A stretch of DNA of 64,000 bases from Sphingobium sp. EP60837 (GCF_001658005.1 NZ_CP015988.1:124001-188000); one strand, 5' to 3'; shown: positions 34,630 to 43,086, counted from the stretch's first letter. Notes: a model not told the origin generated them from the sequence alone. Program-made: numbers and translations.

Positions 34630-35479
34630 ATATGCGGCGGTGGAGAATTTTTCCCTCGGCGTTATGATGTACGGCGCGCAGTATGAGGGCGTCCGCAAGC
34701 TACCCTATGGCTATGTTCTTATTAAGGGGCATGGGGAAACAATTCTGGTCGATACCGGATATGATCACGAAAATTATGGCAAAGTTCTCGCCGACAGTTA
34801 CGGCGTCTCGAATTTTCACGGGCCGCGAGAGGTTCTTGCCCAGTGCGGGGTGACCCCCGAAGATATCACTACCGTCTTCATCACCCATGCCCATTTCGAT
34901 CATATGGGCGCCATGCACCGGTTTCCCAATGCCCGATTCTTCGTGCAGCGGCGGGAACTGGAGCAGTGGGCCTGGGCGTTGGGATTAGGAACGGAATATC
35001 GATTCCTAATTGGCGGCATCGATCCCGCGGATATAGTCAAGGCAACCGAACTTGCCACTAAGGGACGGCTGGAAATGGTTGATGGCGAGATGGAAGATGT
35101 GCTTCCAGGCATCGACCTGCATCTTGCGGCCGACACACATACTTACGGTAGCATGTATGTAACGGTGCGAAACGACAACGCTCGCAATAGCGCGGATACA
35201 TGGATTTTCGCTGGCGACCTTATTTACAGCTATGACAATCTCACCGGACTTGATCCAGATGCGCCCGAGATCGTGCCAATCGGTCTTGCCGTGGGCAGTC
35301 AGCACAACTTGATATTCGCTGCCGCGGCAATGCTGAAAGAGGTGGGAGGCGAGGTGCGCCGGGTCATCCCGGTGCATGAGGACAGGCTGAAAACCACTTT
35401 TCCCTCTCGGCTGACCGAGGCTGGTCTACAGATCGTGGAAATCGCTTTGGCGGACGGGGAGGCGAGCAAGGTTGCCTGA
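34601..35479 (+). CDS. Metallo-beta-lactamase-fold lactonase-like hydrolase
   Basis: A 292-residue MBL-fold hydrolase of the AHL-lactonase-like group. ILVDTGYDHENYG near 48 and the metal site THAHFDHMG near 98-106 are clear; HTYGSMYV, IFAGDLIYSYDN and VHEDRL supply the remaining ligand strands. It differs much from the 31721 enzyme, so the two are not simple duplicates and may open different lactones. ATG 34601 follows GAGAGCAACCG. It sits downstream of the LacI-type palindrome together with the hypothetical gene and ends before a strong bidirectional hairpin. Confidence 0.83.
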   Translation: MANYSIWVLEYAAVENFSLGVMMYGAQYEGVRKLPYGYVLIKGHGETILVDTGYDHENYGKVLADSYGVSNFHGPREVLAQCGVTPEDITTVFITHAHFDHMGAMHRFPNARFFVQRRELEQWAWALGLGTEYRFLIGGIDPADIVKATELATKGRLEMVDGEMEDVLPGIDLHLAADTHTYGSMYVTVRNDNARNSADTWIFAGDLIYSYDNLTGLDPDAPEIVPIGLAVGSQHNLIFAAAAMLKEVGGEVRRVIPVHEDRLKTTFPSRLTEAGLQIVEIALADGEASKVA

Positions 35480-35534
35480 CGAGGGCCATCGCCAGCGATG
35501 ATATGGAAAATATCTATTTCCCAATATGAAATCA

Positions 35535-35564
35535 GGGCGGCTGCAATCTCGACTGCAGCCGCCC
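35535..35564. terminator. Bidirectional hairpin terminator
   Basis: GGGCGGCTGCA (35535-35545) pairs perfectly with TGCAGCCGCCC (35554-35564) over an 8-base loop and is followed by a short T-rich tract. It lies between convergent genes. Confidence 0.75.
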
Positions 35565-35615
35565 CACCCTTTTCCCCGACTGTTGCCGTGGCAATCCCTG
35601 TTCTGGCAGACGCGT

Positions 35616-36458
35616 TCAGAAAAACGCGATGCAGCGTGCCTCTATGCTGACCCGCGGAACAGGATTGCGAGGCGTGGTGGGGTCGTCAAAGGCCGTATGA
35701 GCGGTCAACTGCGGCTTGCTGGTATCAGTGTCGCAAAGCTTGATTACCATAGCCTCGTCGACCGACATGAAAGGGAAATAATACCATTCGTGCCGGGGGT
35801 TGTACATGACGTTCACGCCGTGAACTTCCCACAGCGGCTCACCCGGGCGCGTACCCATGCCACAGAGCACAAGATCGCTCCGTTCAACCGAGCGCGCATC
35901 GCACACAGCCAAAGGCGACATTTCTACGGGGGCGAACGGCTTCCAGATATTATAAGCGGCCCAGCGTCCTCCCAGCAATTCATCAGCCTCGGCGCCCATG
36001 AACTGGCGAATGTTATATTCGTAGGATTCCTGATTATAATCGATATGCACATTCGCGGCGGCGTGGAAATTCTCGTTGGAGATTTCTCGGCCAAGATCGC
36101 GCAGGGCCGAATGGAAAACGATGACCTTACGGGCGCCGGTCAGCTCCTTCAGCTTCTCTTCGCACTCGGCGTGATAAATGGTCTTGATGCTGGCTGTATC
36201 GGAGGTGTCCTTTAGCGCACTCTTCATCTCGATAAGCTGGAAACCGTTATCTTCCGTGTTCCAGTCATTCGCCGATTTGCGGGCATTGTTCATGCGAACA
36301 TCGTGGCTTTCGAACTTGATGGTCGTGGCCGTATATTCGATATTGTAGACGATCGGCATTTCCTCATCGTCCAGCGTATAGCGAACACTCGCTTCCACGC
36401 TCTCAGGCGCATTTTTCACAAGTTCTTCCAGTCGTGATTTCGAATCCACCATTGTCAT
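35616..36458 (-). CDS. CmcJ/NvfI-family oxygenase-like protein
   Basis: A 280-residue protein of the CmcJ/NvfI (also AsaB, GA4-desaturase-like) family, known mainly from secondary metabolism, where members hydroxylate, desaturate or endoperoxidise using iron and 2-oxoglutarate or act as methoxylation partners. Landmarks are NVHIDYNQESYEYNIRQF (a candidate His/Asp metal pair), WAAYNIWKPFAPVEMSPLAV, GEPLWEV and a C-terminal LTAHTAFDDP with a His. ATG 36458 follows GGAGAGAAAG. It is 113 bp behind the second GcvT-like demethylase on the same strand, suggesting oxidation and demethylation of the same compound. A frameshifted paralogue is at 20202. Confidence 0.78.
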   Translation of the reverse strand: MTMVDSKSRLEELVKNAPESVEASVRYTLDDEEMPIVYNIEYTATTIKFESHDVRMNNARKSANDWNTEDNGFQLIEMKSALKDTSDTASIKTIYHAECEEKLKELTGARKVIVFHSALRDLGREISNENFHAAANVHIDYNQESYEYNIRQFMGAEADELLGGRWAAYNIWKPFAPVEMSPLAVCDARSVERSDLVLCGMGTRPGEPLWEVHGVNVMYNPRHEWYYFPFMSVDEAMVIKLCDTDTSKPQLTAHTAFDDPTTPRNPVPRVSIEARCIAFF

Positions 36459-36571
36459 CTTTCTCTCCTTGATAAAGCCGCGCGGACCGAACGTCCGCGC
36501 TGTTTCGCTATGGCGCGCCGGCAGTGGCGACTGGGATTAAACCTGCGTTCGCTCTGCAGATGCGCCGATCG

Positions 36572-37978
36572 CTATGCGCCAAAGCGGGGGATGGCCGATA
36601 CATCCCGCAGCCTATTAGGCACCGAGTCGTGGAAGGGGAATTTCGACACCTTGACTCTAATCTCCCGCTGCGGAGTGCCGGGCGTGCCCCACAACAGATT
36701 AAGCTCGCTCCCGCAAATCTCATGCTCAGCGTCGATGAACGCAAGCGACAGCATGCGACGATAATGATAATCCATCACGCGGCCGGTGCTGATGCCCACC
36801 ATTTTTCCACCAGACATGACGTGGTCGGCACGGTAGGTGTATCCCTTATCCGGCTGACCCTGACCCAGAATGAAGTCTTGATAAGAATAGTCGGTAGGCT
36901 GAGCGATGTTCTCGCATGGCTCGATCTCCCGGCCAGATAACTGTGTAGCGTAGATCGCGGCGACATCTTCCGCATTCCACTCTAGTGTGACAATTTTTCT
37001 GGGCGGCGACTCGGATAATTCTTTAAGCGCTGCCCGGCCAGGAAAGTTGTCAGACTTTGCGAAGTTCACAAGGCCGCCCAGGCCTAAGTCGTACGGCGTG
37101 ACGAGCCGCGCGTTGAGATCTGAGCCCACGCTCCCTCGCAACCGTCGATTATACTGGAAAATGCCTTCGTAGGGTCTTGTCGAAAGGTATTCCGATAAAC
37201 CTGAAAAACGCCCTTCGTCGGACTCGAACAAGGGGGCTGGGTAATGAACCAGAATGTTGGGCAGACCGCCGGGCGTATGATTGAGACCGGCATAGGCGTG
37301 CATGCCCAGCTTCTTGGCGCCCAGTGCTTTGCCAGCTTCCCATATTTTGCTGTAAACTTCATCGAAATCTTTTATAGGCCCATGAACCTCATACCCTAGA
37401 CCGCCGGCCATACCCAGGCGCAGCACTCGCATGTCCTTGTCGCCAATCTTCGCCAGGCGATGACGGGCAAATCCGATGTCGTGAAGGTCCTGGCCAGTAG
37501 CACGTTCAAGGATCTCCAACGATCGCTCACCGTCGATTTGGATGAAATATTCCTGGAAGCTCACATCTTCGCCCACGACATCCATACCACTTGTGTCGAT
37601 CAGATATTGCAGCGGGGGATTGAGCCAATAGGTGCGGTAGTGATCGACGGCCAGTTTGATGACGACGCCCTCGCTCATGATCTGACCACGTTCGTTGCAG
37701 ATCAGTCCATGCCGGACCCCTTTATCGGTCATCGTCGTAAAATCGTTGACGCAAACGGAATTGAGGAAGCGTATTGCATCCGGCCCCTTCACATCGTGAA
37801 CCGGCGAGATCATCAACTGCGTGCCGATCCATGCGGATGTGCGTGCGGCGGCGGCCTCGACCTGCACGCCCTCAAACTCATAGGGTACGATGAGGCCATC
37901 ACCGAAGGGAAAGAATAAGGTAGCGCCCTCGAATAGGGGGCTATTCAACGTAAACATAGGCTCATGGACTTCAAGCAT
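36572..37978 (-). CDS. GcvT-like tetrahydrofolate-dependent O-demethylase (LigM type)
   Basis: A 468-residue aminomethyltransferase-fold protein, distinct from the one at 4792 but of the same plan: folate domain about 45-300 (GPDAIRFLNSVCVNDF at 65; LRLGMAGGLGYEVHG near 210) and C-terminal domain about 370-460 (GISTGRVMDYHYRRMLSLA). At 102-103 Ser-Glu replaces the Asp-Asp pair of glycine-cleavage T-proteins, so a demethylase role like LigM/DesA is favoured. Start ATG 37978 has GGAGAG three bases upstream. It leads an operon with the CmcJ-like gene, and the promoter region carries both a LacI-type palindrome and a CCGGACA-box, side by side. Confidence 0.8.
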   Translation of the reverse strand: MLEVHEPMFTLNSPLFEGATLFFPFGDGLIVPYEFEGVQVEAAAARTSAWIGTQLMISPVHDVKGPDAIRFLNSVCVNDFTTMTDKGVRHGLICNERGQIMSEGVVIKLAVDHYRTYWLNPPLQYLIDTSGMDVVGEDVSFQEYFIQIDGERSLEILERATGQDLHDIGFARHRLAKIGDKDMRVLRLGMAGGLGYEVHGPIKDFDEVYSKIWEAGKALGAKKLGMHAYAGLNHTPGGLPNILVHYPAPLFESDEGRFSGLSEYLSTRPYEGIFQYNRRLRGSVGSDLNARLVTPYDLGLGGLVNFAKSDNFPGRAALKELSESPPRKIVTLEWNAEDVAAIYATQLSGREIEPCENIAQPTDYSYQDFILGQGQPDKGYTYRADHVMSGGKMVGISTGRVMDYHYRRMLSLAFIDAEHEICGSELNLLWGTPGTPQREIRVKVSKFPFHDSVPNRLRDVSAIPRFGA

Positions 37979-38193
37979 AAACTCTCCAGCAATTTAACTA
38001 TACCAGTTCGAGATCAGTGCCTGGCAGGTTCGATAGATGCCGGTTGACACGATCCATAGCAGGAATATTTAAGATAATAGAAACTTGCTGAATGTTGCTT
38101 TCCCATGCTGCCACATTCGTCCCTGCCGTCTGGTCCGAAGCCGGACCGTGGAGCTTGCCATCACTCTTTGCACCACGATCGATCTTCAACATT

Positions 38194-38207
38194 GGATACC
38201 GGTATCC
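38194..38207. promoter_or_regulatory. Candidate LacI operator 3
   Basis: GGATACCGGTATCC, a perfect 14-bp palindrome, 216 bp before the demethylase start and touching the next site. Confidence 0.65.
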
Positions 38208-38222
38208 ACATGTCCGGTCAAG
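38208..38222. promoter_or_regulatory. CCGGACA-box adjoining the LacI palindrome
   Basis: ACATGTCCGGTCAAG; on the demethylase strand CTTGACCGGACATGT. The direct contact with the LacI-type palindrome implies dual control or competition. Confidence 0.6.
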
Positions 38223-38501
38223 ATGTGGTCCACTGTGCTCGGTCCCTCCATAGGAGAGCGGTCGCAAAATCGACTATCAATTTGATTCAAATGACCAGAT
38301 GTCATTTCGGGAGCTGGGGAATGATGTTATCGGGCAGGAACTCACCTGATCCTGACGCTTCATCCCCCATCAATCGAGGCTCAAAGCTTGCTTCAGCGCC
38401 GTTACAGCGCATGGCGGCTTTACCGCTCCGACGGTAGTGTCCCGAGGCGTGGTGTAGGTTCCGGCGGTAGCGGTGCTGGACGGACGCGCGCTTTCCCTAT
38501 G

Positions 38502-38697
38502 GCGCTGCGTTTTGATCGCGCGGGTCTGGAGAGAGGTGTAGCACCGGTCGAAATCCACTCCCTTTTGCGCCATCAAACGCCCGGCGGCCTGAGCTTCATC
38601 CATGCCATTTTCTGTCATCAACGTCCCACCAGCCGGTGAAGCGGTTTTCGAGGTCCCACGCCGACTGGCCATGGTGAATAAGGACGAGAATAGGCAT
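38502..38697 (-). pseudogene. N-terminal fragment of phosphoglycerate mutase (gpmA-like)
   Basis: From ATG 38697 the minus strand reads [20 protein letters not shown] and TGWWDVD (with HHG where the catalytic RHG is expected), then shifts frame at about 38617 and continues AQAAGRLMAQKGVDFDRCYT and SLQTRAIKT, the exact order of 2,3-bisphosphoglycerate-dependent phosphoglycerate mutase. Homology ends at about 38502. It is a decayed piece of a glycolysis gene. The surrounding 38.0-38.8 kb holds no other gene; its distal half shows only unrelated short frames. Confidence 0.8.
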
Positions 38698-38841
38698 CTA
38701 ACGCGTCTCCGCTGGACGATAACAGCAGATGATACTCACCCCTTATTGGAATAGTTAGCGGAAGCTAAGCGCGCGGAGCCACTGCGCCGCTGTAGAACCT
38801 AAGGAACTGTAGAAATTCAAATTCAACAAAAGCACATCATG

Positions 38842-39204
38842 TCATCTTCGCAGCGTGACGCAGACCGACGCGAGTGCGGGTGCTATGGCTTGTGGCTTGG
38901 CTACCTGAACCTGCGCGCTGTGCACGAGCGGATATTCCAGGCAACGCTCCGCCATTCGGTCGGCGAAAGTCTCGATTAGCTTGAGGGGCGATCGGCCTAT
39001 TTCGATCGCGATATCACGGATCTCGCAATAATCGATGGTGGCCGACAGATCATCCGTCGCGGCCGGGGTCACTTCGAGCCATATCGTTAAAACGAGCGGC
39101 TGCGTGCGCCCCACCTCGTGCGCGTAGACGCCAATCCTTGCGTCGACGGTGAGATCGTCAATCCGGATAGCCCTCGACCGTAAGGACGTCGGCAATTCAC
39201 CCAT
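38842..39204 (-). CDS. folB: Dihydroneopterin aldolase-family protein
   Basis: A 120-residue FolB-fold protein, which in folate synthesis converts dihydroneopterin to 6-hydroxymethyl-dihydropterin. IRIDDLTVDARIGVYAHEVG at about 14-33 is the family start, TIDYCEIRDIAIEI and LIETFADRMAERCLE follow, and VQVAKPQAI is the strand with the conserved Lys-Pro. ATG 39204 shares its A with the folD stop codon, so the two are coupled. As the last gene of the hydroxyquinol operon it may boost folate supply for demethylation; a relative acting on another pterin is possible. Confidence 0.8.
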   Translation of the reverse strand: MGELPTSLRSRAIRIDDLTVDARIGVYAHEVGRTQPLVLTIWLEVTPAATDDLSATIDYCEIRDIAIEIGRSPLKLIETFADRMAERCLEYPLVHSAQVQVAKPQAIAPALASVCVTLRR

Positions 39205-40067
39205 CACAGGCCGAGCGCGCGTTCTGCTGCTTCGACAGTGTTTTGCAACAGGCATGCAATTGTCATTGGACCAACGCCACCGGGCACCGGAGTGATGGCT
39301 GCCGCATGTCCCGCTTCCTCGTAGGCGACATCTCCCACGACAGTCTTCTTTCCATTCCGCTCAACCCTGTTAATGCCTACGTCAATCACCACCGCCCCTG
39401 ATTTGATCCAACTGCCCTTTACCAGCGCCGGCGCGCCAGCGGCTGAGACGATGATGTCTGCTCGCCGAACCTTTTCTTCCAGGTCGACAGTTGCCTTATG
39501 CGCCACTGTCACTGTGCATTCTTCCTGTAATAGCAGTCGCGCCAGCGGCTTGCCCACTATGTTGGACATGCCGATCACAATTGCGTCCTTTCCGGCCAAT
39601 TCTGCTAGTTCCTGCTTGAGGAGGATCATGCAGCCCATCGGCGTGCAGGGGGTGATGCCGCCGCTCCCCACAACCTGCCGGCCAACATTGGTCGGATGAA
39701 AGCCATCAACGTCCTTTGCCGGCTCAATTGCCTCGATTACCTTTGCAGCCGCGATGTGAGGCGGTAAAGGAAGCTGAACGAGTATGCCGTGAACAGCTGG
39801 ATCAGCGTTCAACCGCTGCACCAAATCGAGCAACTGCCTCTCGGTGACATCGCTCGGCAGCCTGTGCTCGACCGACATCATTCCTACCGCACGACATTGG
39901 TCAGCCTTTCGCCGGACGTAGATTTGGCTGGCGGGATCCTCTCCCACCAAAATCACTGCAAGACCGGGAACGATGCCTGTCGCAGCTTTGATCCGTTCTA
40001 CGCGGATACGAGTCTCTTCCGTCATCGCGACCGCAACTGCCTTGCCGTCAATTTTCTTGGCAGTCAT
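39204..40067 (-). CDS. folD: Methylene-THF dehydrogenase / methenyl-THF cyclohydrolase
   Basis: A 287-residue bifunctional FolD interconverting 5,10-methylene-, 5,10-methenyl- and 10-formyl-[18 protein letters not shown] near residue 45-60 contains the catalytic Tyr and Lys, [13 protein letters not shown] near 118 binds folate, [14 protein letters not shown] near 167 binds the nucleotide, and [11 protein letters not shown] near 262 is the family signature. Its start lies 20 bp inside the dioxygenase gene. Placement between a ring-cleavage dioxygenase and folB ties C1 handling to aromatic breakdown; with PurU it gives a route from methyl groups toward formate (a MetF step is not in the window). 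Confidence 0.93.
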   Translation of the reverse strand: MTAKKIDGKAVAVAMTEETRIRVERIKAATGIVPGLAVILVGEDPASQIYVRRKADQCRAVGMMSVEHRLPSDVTERQLLDLVQRLNADPAVHGILVQLPLPPHIAAAKVIEAIEPAKDVDGFHPTNVGRQVVGSGGITPCTPMGCMILLKQELAELAGKDAIVIGMSNIVGKPLARLLLQEECTVTVAHKATVDLEEKVRRADIIVSAAGAPALVKGSWIKSGAVVIDVGINRVERNGKKTVVGDVAYEEAGHAAAITPVPGGVGPMTIACLLQNTVEAAERALGL

Positions 40068-40947
40068 TCTCTAGTTTTCCTCCGCCAATCGGTGCCTCAG
40101 GCAAGACCGAAGTCCCTTCCGCCAGGATGAAATCAAATTGGATAATCTCGTCGTAATCGGCGTTCGCAGGCGCAGTTTCATATAAACCGATAAGTCCCTG
40201 CACCACGCTAAACGTGACGTCCCTTTCGAGGTAGGGATCGCCAGGCGAGAAAATCTGGGTGACAAGCGTCCGGTATCCGGGCGCAGAAATCATTGCATGC
40301 AAATGCGCGGGTCGAAAAATGCTGCGCTTCTGTCGCAAAGTCAGTGCGCCTACCGGTCCGTGTGTCGGGATTGGGTAACTGACCGGTTTTATCGTCCTAA
40401 AATTGTATTCTCCATTTTCGTCAGTTTTGAAGCGACCGCGCAAATTGCCGGATCCCTCCGGGTATTGGTTCTCATAATAGCCGCTGTCGTCCGTTTGCCA
40501 GACGTCGATCACGGCGCCTGCTATCGCCGCGCCGCTGCGATCTCGCACGCGCCCGGACACTACGACGGATGTGCCCGCGGTTCCGGCATGCGCGATCGAT
40601 TCACCGAGTGGCAGGAACGGCGCCTCAGCCTTCCAGAATGGCCCGAGTAGCGCAGACTCGGTTGCGCCATCCCCAGGCCTGTTGATCATGTCTACAAGGG
40701 TCGACACGCCCCACGTATCGGAGGCGAGGATAACCTCATTATGATGAGCTGTAGTCAGATGGCCCAGGGCCGTCACAAAGTCGATCCCGACCCTCCATTC
40801 CTCCACGCTCGGCCGGATTTCCCGGACGAAAGCGTGCAGATGAGACACCAGAGAAGTCATGACTTCCTGCAGTCGCGGCTCGCCGCTATGGCTCATTGCT
40901 TCTAACACATCGGCGGTCAGCGCTTCTTCGTCAGTCGTCATTGTCAT
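40048..40947 (-). CDS. Hydroxyquinol 1,2-dioxygenase (intradiol)
   Basis: A 299-residue Fe(III) intradiol dioxygenase expected to open hydroxyquinol (1,2,4-benzenetriol) to maleylacetate. The N-terminal helical dimerisation domain is at about 15-95; the iron ligands fit Tyr158, Tyr191, His215 and His217, with the same spacing as in characterised hydroxyquinol dioxygenases. [15 protein letters not shown] and [10 protein letters not shown] are the signature stretches. Catechol dioxygenases are similar, but the maleylacetate reductase gene directly upstream (4-bp overlap) fixes hydroxyquinol as the most likely substrate. Part of a four-gene operon ending in folD and folB. Confidence 0.9.
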   Translation of the reverse strand: MTMTTDEEALTADVLEAMSHSGEPRLQEVMTSLVSHLHAFVREIRPSVEEWRVGIDFVTALGHLTTAHHNEVILASDTWGVSTLVDMINRPGDGATESALLGPFWKAEAPFLPLGESIAHAGTAGTSVVVSGRVRDRSGAAIAGAVIDVWQTDDSGYYENQYPEGSGNLRGRFKTDENGEYNFRTIKPVSYPIPTHGPVGALTLRQKRSIFRPAHLHAMISAPGYRTLVTQIFSPGDPYLERDVTFSVVQGLIGLYETAPANADYDEIIQFDFILAEGTSVLPEAPIGGGKLENDCQEN

Positions 40948-42014
40948 ACTCCCACCGCTCGCGGGGTTCGCCCGGCCCAGGCATTCTCCAGAAGTGCCGC
41001 GATACCATCCTCCCGAAGAGGCTCCGGATTTGGATAAGGCTTCTCAACGGCCTGACGTGCAATCTTGCTGATTTCTTCTTGACGCATCCCGATTTCGCGG
41101 AGCGATTTCGCTATGGGAAGTCGCTGAAGCAGCTCGAACAGCCCTTGAACGCCATCAGGCGCGTTCAACGCCCGAGCGACCCTCTGATTGGCCTCAGGGG
41201 CCGCAGCGGCATTATATGCCAGCGAATGCGGGAGAAGGATCGCGTGCGTCTGGGCGTGCGGGAGGCCCAGGACTCCGCCGAGCGTATGGCAAAGTTTGTG
41301 ATGAAGCCCCATACTGACCTCCGCCAATACTGTCCCGCAGAGCCAAGCGCCGTACAACGCGTCTCCTCTGGGCCCAGCATCGGCATCATCGTCGATGATG
41401 TAGGGTAGAGCGCCTGCCAATGCGCGAATTCCTTCCACGGCCTTCAGCGACGTGACGGGATTGGCATCCGCGCTGTAGAGGCCTTCTACTGCATGAGCGA
41501 TCGCATTCATGCCGCTTGCAGCGGCAATGGCTGCGGGCAGCGGGAGCACCAGCAAGGGATCGTAGATAATCGTTCGAGGGAGAACGCGAGCATCTCTACC
41601 TGTCGTCTTGTTGCCGTGCGCACTCTCACCCCAGACCGGCGTCGCCTCCGATCCGGAAAATGTGGTCGGCATTGCGATGATCGGCAGTCCGGTTTCCTTG
41701 GCGACCCCTTTGCCGAGGCCGATTGCCGAACCGCCGCCGATCGCGAGAATAACATCAACCTCGGCCTTATGGGCCACCTTCACTGCTTCGACCGTCACCT
41801 CAACCGGCGTGTGCATGACTGCTGTGGGCAGAAGATGTGTGGGTATCGACCCCAAGGTAGACGCTAGCCGAACGCCAAGCTCCGCCTGCCCCACTGTCGT
41901 GATCACTAGAACCTTGCGGCCCAGCCGTTCGACTTCGGTGGAAACATCTAGATGGCTACCTGAGCCGAACCGGACTCGACTAAAGGCCGGGCTATAGACG
42001 AACGGCGATATCAT
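40944..42014 (-). CDS. Maleylacetate reductase
   Basis: A 356-residue group III iron-type alcohol dehydrogenase fold enzyme that reduces maleylacetate to 3-oxoadipate with NAD(P)H. AIGGGSAIGLGKGVA near 92-106 binds the nucleotide, MPTTFSGSEATPVWG near 120 is typical of maleylacetate reductases, and MGLHHKLCHTLGGVLGLPHA near 240 carries the conserved histidines. Start ATG 42014 gives the family length. It leads the operon and supplies 3-oxoadipate to PcaIJ/PcaF encoded at 23-25.7 kb. A full-consensus CCGGACA-box lies 43 bp upstream. Confidence 0.91.
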   Translation of the reverse strand: MISPFVYSPAFSRVRFGSGSHLDVSTEVERLGRKVLVITTVGQAELGVRLASTLGSIPTHLLPTAVMHTPVEVTVEAVKVAHKAEVDVILAIGGGSAIGLGKGVAKETGLPIIAMPTTFSGSEATPVWGESAHGNKTTGRDARVLPRTIIYDPLLVLPLPAAIAAASGMNAIAHAVEGLYSADANPVTSLKAVEGIRALAGALPYIIDDDADAGPRGDALYGAWLCGTVLAEVSMGLHHKLCHTLGGVLGLPHAQTHAILLPHSLAYNAAAAPEANQRVARALNAPDGVQGLFELLQRLPIAKSLREIGMRQEEISKIARQAVEKPYPNPEPLREDGIAALLENAWAGRTPRAVGV

Positions 42015-42056
42015 TTTTCTCCCCTACCTATCGCGGCGATGCATGCCACATTCAGC

Positions 42057-42071
42057 CTGACCGGACAAGTG
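42057..42071. promoter_or_regulatory. CCGGACA-box before the hydroxyquinol operon
   Basis: CTGACCGGACAAGTG, a full consensus match in the divergent gap between maleylacetate reductase and the GntR-type regulator. Confidence 0.65.
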
Positions 42072-42152
42072 GAATGCGCAGGTGCCAGCATTCGCTCTTA
42101 AATGTGGTCAGGAGCGAGCGCATTGCTTGCGGCCTCGTCCGATTCTGCTAAA

Positions 42153-42168
42153 TTTGCCCAGACAAGCG
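42153..42168. promoter_or_regulatory. CCGGACA-like box before the gntR gene
   Basis: TTTGCCCAGACAAGCG matches the motif with two changes and lies 22-37 bp before the regulator start, consistent with autoregulation. Confidence 0.5.
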
Positions 42169-42189
42169 AAGGTGAGGCATTTTCAGCAG

Positions 42190-42966
42190 ATGACATCCAA
42201 TTCAGAGCAGCCTTTAGAAAGCGCGGCACTCACGGGCACATCGCCACCTCTCTATCAAATGGTCGTCGGTGAGCTGAGATCGGAGATTCTCCAGGGTCTC
42301 TATCCCATCGGAACTGCGTTGCCCTCCGAACTTGCGCTCGTCAGCCGCTTCAACGTAAGCCGACATACGGTGAGGGAAGCGTTGCGGCATTTGAAGGATC
42401 TTGGGCTCGTGGAATCTCACCAGGGTAAGGGAACATTAGTTCTTCAGCCCGGTGGACCGCAGGTCTATGTCCACCAGGTCAATTCGATAGCTGACCTTCA
42501 CGACTATAACGTCGAGTCGCGCTATGATAACCAGGCAAAGACGATCAAGCTCGACGGCATAACAGCTGGCCGGCTTGGTGTCGAAAAGGGCGAAACTTGG
42601 CTAAAGATCGGCGGGACCCGCTACGAGCCGGGCAAAAAAGACCCGATTTGTGCGGTGGAAATTTTTGTGCCCGGAAGATTTGCCGGGATCGGGCGCTTGC
42701 TCGGTCGTCGAACCGGCCCAATTTATGGTTTGGTCGAAGATGTTTATGGGGAAAGCATCGGCGAAGTCGATCAGACCCTGCGAGCAGCGCCGCTCCGGCC
42801 GGATCTCGCTGCCATTCTCAAAGTTGACGAGGGCGAAACAGCCGTGGAAATCAAGCGCATCTATCGCTTGCTGGACGGAAGTCCCGCCGAGATCACATTC
42901 AACTACTACAAGGCCGCCAATTTCAATTTCTCCATGAAACTGCGCCGGGTCCGAAACGGCGGCTAG
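42190..42966 (+). CDS. GntR-family regulator, HutC/UTRA subfamily
   Basis: A 258-residue regulator. The winged helix covers about residues 20-90 (LYQMVVGELRSEILQGLYPI; PSELALVSRFNVSRHTVREA; GLVESHQGKGTLV), and the UTRA effector domain about 105-250 (GKKDPICAVEIFVPGRFAGI; AEITFNYYKAANF). ATG 42190 is the likely start; an earlier in-frame GTG would include the upstream operator-like site. It is divergent from the hydroxyquinol operon and is the best candidate to bind the TTGACCGGACAAG motif spread through the window, as HutC-type regulators bind short palindromes. Effector unknown, probably an aromatic acid or pathway intermediate. Confidence 0.9.
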   Translation: MTSNSEQPLESAALTGTSPPLYQMVVGELRSEILQGLYPIGTALPSELALVSRFNVSRHTVREALRHLKDLGLVESHQGKGTLVLQPGGPQVYVHQVNSIADLHDYNVESRYDNQAKTIKLDGITAGRLGVEKGETWLKIGGTRYEPGKKDPICAVEIFVPGRFAGIGRLLGRRTGPIYGLVEDVYGESIGEVDQTLRAAPLRPDLAAILKVDEGETAVEIKRIYRLLDGSPAEITFNYYKAANFNFSMKLRRVRNGG

Positions 42967-43015
42967 GCGAGGGCGTCGGATTGACGCTTGAGTTTCCCTG
43001 GACCATCCTGCTAGA

Positions 43016-43032
43016 TATGACCGGACAAGTTG
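43016..43032. promoter_or_regulatory. CCGGACA-box before the 43-46.9 kb operon
   Basis: TATGACCGGACAAGTTG, a full consensus match 55 bp before the MBL-fold gene. Confidence 0.65.
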
Positions 43033-43086
43033 CCGCTTCTTCCTGCGACTCAGTGGAGGAGGGCAGGACGGAAGCAGGAGAGTTGA

